DNA from: Actinomycetota bacterium | GTDB lineage: Bacteria > Actinomycetota > Acidimicrobiia > Acidimicrobiales > Aldehydirespiratoraceae | Length of the DNA: 6,133 nucleotides | Direction of reading: 5' to 3' | Assembly (NCBI GenBank): GCA_012271125.1 | Contig: JAAXHB010000213.1 | Span: forward strand, 1-6,133 | Part shown: one piece after another, positions 3,687 through 6,133 of the stretch | How positions within the stretch are numbered: position 1 is the stretch's first letter | How the letters are laid out: each line of letters starts with the position of its first letter | Made by a program: the position numbers and the translations under genes | The notes under the pieces: generated by a model | The model's input: only the letters and a program-made list of their open reading frames with translations | Database searches by the model: none | Told to the model about the DNA's origin: nothing

Positions 3687-6133
3687 CCCGCTTGAACTAG
3701 GTCTTCAAGGCGATCTAGTTCGGCATCTATGAGGTTGCGGATGCGCTCGATCTCGTCGAGCAAGTCGTCGTCAGTGCTGTCGTCGTTAGCTCCGGTGCTC
3801 TTGTCATTGTCATCAGTCATGTCGTCGTCATCGTCAACGGCGACATCAGCTCCGATGTTCGTGCCGTCGCCGTCACCATCATCGCTGCCGTCGGTGACAA
3901 TGGGGGGCACGGTGGCGCCGGTGAAGTCGGCACCTGGGTAGAGCTGCTGCAGGGCGTCTTCCAAGGTGTTGCCGAGTGCGGTGCGATCACCTACGGCGGC
4001 AATAACGCCGGCGAGCAACGGAATCTGGGTGCCTTGGGCGCGCACATATAGAGGACGCACATAAAGCATCGAGTCGTCTACGGGCAATAGCAACAGGTCG
4101 CCGAAGTCGACCGAGGAGCCCTGGTCGTTCAACAGGGTGAGTTCGCGACTTATGTCGGGGTTGGTGGAAATGTTGGAGGCGACGATGGCTGGGCCGGGGG
4201 CTAGCAGGTTGGACATTTCATAGGACACGAGGCGTGAGGTGCCGTCGGGGCGGGTTTCGCCGACCATGAAGGCGGTGAGCTCCTTGCGGCTGTCGTCGTC
4301 AGAAACGGGAACGAACGAACGCAGCGCCACGAAGGACGGCGCGTTTTCGCCGGGGAGCTGGATCAACGAGTAGTAGGCCGAGACTCGGCGCTCGCGGCTG
4401 GTGATGATGCCGCTTTCGCCGACGACGGCTTCGGAAATCCCGCCGGCGGAGACGCTGCGGCCTGGGTCTTGTGCCACTGCCCAGAGCTCGGTGCCGATGA
4501 TTAGAGCCTCAGGATCGGAGACCTGATAGGACGCCCACATGTTGGTCTGCATGGTGAACAAGTCGTTCGGGAAGCGCAGATGGTCACGCAGCTCGGCAGG
4601 CATTTCGTCGAAGTCGGTGAACAGGTCGGGGAAGGCGGATTGCCAGGCGGCGATGATCGGGTCGTCGATGGGCATCACGTAGAGGGTGACGTCGCCGGTG
4701 TAGGCGTCGACCACGACCTTGACGGAGTTGCGCACGTAGTTGGCTTCGGAGTTGCGCAGGTCAGACCAGGTGGCGAGGCCGCTGACGTCGGCACGCTGGG
4801 AGTAGGGGTAGCGGTCGGTGGTGGTGTAGGCGTCGACTATGTAGTGGATGCGTCCGTCGTGAACCACGGGGTAAATGTCGGAGTCGAGCTCAAGGAACGG
4901 AGCGACGGAGCTGACCCGGTCGCGCACGTCACGGATGTAGATGATCTTGGTGTCGCTGCCGACGAAGTTGGAGATGAGCGGGTCGAGCTGGCCGAAACGC
5001 ATGGCGAAAGCGCTGCGACGCAGGAACGAGCTCATGTCGACGCCGCCGTCGCCGGTGTAGCGGAAGCTGACGTCTTGGCCGTTGCCGTCTACATAGTCGA
5101 CCTCGTCACGAGTTGCGCCGACGAGGGCGTAGCCGCTGAGATCTTCGCCTACGTAAATCTGCGGCTCGTTTAGGTCTAAGTCGATGCGGTTGTCGATGTC
5201 GACGGGCAGGCCGCCGGCGATGAACTCGGGGCTGCCTCGCACGTTGGTGACGTTGGCTCGTGCCATTGCCATGCCGTAGCCGTGGGTGATGGCGACATGT
5301 TGGCGTTCCCATGAGCCGAGTTCGCTCAAGTTGAGCTCGCGGGCGGCGAGCACGACCTGGGTTAGTTCGCCGTCGACTTCGTAGCGGTCGACGTCTAAGA
5401 CAGGGGCGAAGCGGTAGAAGTCGCGTTCGCCCTGTTCTTTGTCGAAGGTGTCGGTGAGTGTGTAGGGATCGAGGATGCGGGCGTTACGCACGGTGGCCGA
5501 GGCATCGCGGATTTGCGCGGGGCTTAAGTCGTCGTCGTAGTCGAAAACTTCAAGGGTGACGTCGGTTCCGGGAGCGAGCGAGTAGGCGGTGCGGGTGGCG
5601 GAGATGTTGTCGGCGGTGTAGGTGGCTTCCCGTGCAGTGGTGTTGGGGTCAACTCGGAAACGTTGCACGAAGGCGGGGTAGATGTTGCCCATGACGAGCG
5701 ACACGAACGCCCACAGGCCAACGGCGAGTGCTGGCAGTATCCAGCCGCGGCGGCGCAGGTTGACGAACAGCAGCGCGGCGGCGAATAGAGAGATTGCCAG
5801 CAACAGGTTGAGGGCGGGGAGTTTGGCTTTGACGTCGGTGTAGAGGGCACCGTCGACGACGCCACGGGTGGAGATGGTGAGGTCGTAGCGGTCGAGCCAG
5901 TAGTCGACGGCTTTGATGAGGGCAAGCACAGCGAGGATGGCTGAGAGATGGACTTTGACGGCGGGCAGGACTCGTGGGGTGCCGGCGGGCGGTTGCATGC
6001 GGATGCCGCCGGCGACGTATTGGTATAGGGCGGTGACGATGAGGATGATGACGAAGGTGGCAAAAAGCCAATTCATGACAAATGACAGGAACGGCAGGCG
6101 GAAAACGTAGAAGCCGATGTCGGTGTTGAACAG
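3683..6133 (-). CDS. UPF0182 family (COG1615) integral membrane protein, N-terminus beyond window edge
   Basis: The frame stays open to position 6133, so the ATG at 6076 is internal. The codons before it encode FYVFRLPFLSFV (visible residues 8-19), a family hallmark, so the gene continues outside the window. I see 816 residues; family members run about 900-1000, leaving perhaps 100-200 missing. Visible membrane segments are at about 16-40, 63-80, 107-124 and 132-150, followed by a large probably extracytoplasmic domain. Family blocks include YTDVKAKLPAL, RVDPNTTARE, HGYG (284-287), DAYTTTDRYPYS (434-445), and the NSVKVVVDAYTGDVTLYV to NMWASY stretch (about 465-535). The C-terminus has an Asp-rich tract (19 Asp in 44 residues, bases 3764-3895) and a final predicted amphipathic helix, LLDEIERIRNLIDAELDRLE. 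The function of this actinobacterial/cyanobacterial family is unknown. The stop overlaps that of the convergent glutamate-synthase-like gene, and no promoter is visible because the 5' end is missing. Confidence 0.93.
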   Translation of the reverse strand: MFNTDIGFYVFRLPFLSFVMNWLFATFVIILIVTALYQYVAGGIRMQPPAGTPRVLPAVKVHLSAILAVLALIKAVDYWLDRYDLTISTRGVVDGALYTDVKAKLPALNLLLAISLFAAALLFVNLRRRGWILPALAVGLWAFVSLVMGNIYPAFVQRFRVDPNTTAREATYTADNISATRTAYSLAPGTDVTLEVFDYDDDLSPAQIRDASATVRNARILDPYTLTDTFDKEQGERDFYRFAPVLDVDRYEVDGELTQVVLAARELNLSELGSWERQHVAITHGYGMAMARANVTNVRGSPEFIAGGLPVDIDNRIDLDLNEPQIYVGEDLSGYALVGATRDEVDYVDGNGQDVSFRYTGDGGVDMSSFLRRSAFAMRFGQLDPLISNFVGSDTKIIYIRDVRDRVSSVAPFLELDSDIYPVVHDGRIHYIVDAYTTTDRYPYSQRADVSGLATWSDLRNSEANYVRNSVKVVVDAYTGDVTLYVMPIDDPIIAAWQSAFPDLFTDFDEMPAELRDHLRFPNDLFTMQTNMWASYQVSDPEALIIGTELWAVAQDPGRSVSAGGISEAVVGESGIITSRERRVSAYYSLIQLPGENAPSFVALRSFVPVSDDDSRKELTAFMVGETRPDGTSRLVSYEMSNLLAPGPAIVASNISTNPDISRELTLLNDQGSSVDFGDLLLLPVDDSMLYVRPLYVRAQGTQIPLLAGVIAAVGDRTALGNTLEDALQQLYPGADFTGATVPPIVTDGSDDGDGDGTNIGADVAVDDDDDMTDDNDKSTGANDDSTDDDLLDEIERIRNLIDAELDRLEDLVQAG
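3691..3721. terminator. Overlapping inverted repeats just past the convergent stop codons, possible weak terminator
   Basis: GAACTAG (3694-3700) pairs perfectly with CTAGTTC (3715-3721) across a 14-nt loop. Alternatively CTTGAA (3691-3696) pairs with TTCAAG (3704-3709) across 7 nt; the two hairpins exclude each other. They begin 5 nt after the plus-strand stop and lie in the last codons of the opposing UPF0182 gene. There is no T-run after the stem, so intrinsic termination would be weak. The symmetry may partly reflect codons of the C-terminal helix. Confidence 0.25.

Noticed and set aside
3750..3900. Run of GTC/ATC trinucleotides resembling a microsatellite or repeat array
   Set aside because: It is explained by Asp codons of the acidic tract on the minus strand. 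The units are irregular and there are no spacers, so it is neither CRISPR nor a true tandem repeat.
4580..5173. Plus-strand ORF of 197 codons, rich in Val, Gly, Asp and Ala
   Set aside because: It lies entirely opposite strongly conserved UPF0182 coding sequence, and its composition is what the complement of that reading frame gives. It has no recognisable motif.
5524..6071. Two minus-strand ORFs (Ser/Pro/Thr-rich and Arg/His-rich) in alternate frames
   Set aside because: They are out-of-frame shadows of the UPF0182 membrane segments, with low-complexity composition typical of GC-rich alternate frames.

Overview
The window looks like a stretch of an actinobacterial chromosome. The evidence is a UPF0182-family (COG1615) membrane protein, a secreted protein of a type I associate with actinobacteria, moderately GC-rich coding sequence, and start regions without Shine-Dalgarno sequences that look leaderless. 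I cannot assign a genus from sequence alone. I see no tRNA, rRNA, CRISPR array, insertion sequence or phage gene.

Layout: positions 1-2084 hold a tight minus-strand cluster read right to left. It comprises a small putative lipoprotein (1494-2084), a secreted six-cysteine protein (538-1512, overlapping the first by 19 nt) and, 10 nt further on, cobO for cob(I)alamin/corrinoid adenosyltransferase (1-527, cut by the window edge). An AT-rich divergent intergenic region (2085-2207) follows, with a good leaderless-type promoter toward the lipoprotein gene and a weaker one toward the right. The plus-strand gene at 2208-3686 encodes a stand-alone, membrane-anchored FMN/[3Fe-4S] glutamate-synthase-like protein. 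Its stop codon interlocks with that of a convergent minus-strand gene, 3683-6133, a UPF0182 membrane protein whose N-terminus lies beyond the right edge and whose C-terminus carries an aspartate-rich tract.

How the genes work together: the three leftward genes are probably one transcript, since they are overlapping or nearly abutting and have one visible promoter. Why two exported proteins of unknown role should precede a cytoplasmic corrinoid enzyme is the most open question here. The glutamate-synthase-like and UPF0182 genes converge and need not be functionally linked. Intergenic space is very small, and there is no gene-free stretch longer than about 125 bases. I do not see a recognisable new defence, mobile or RNA system; the findings below are modest and mostly concern gene architecture and regulation.
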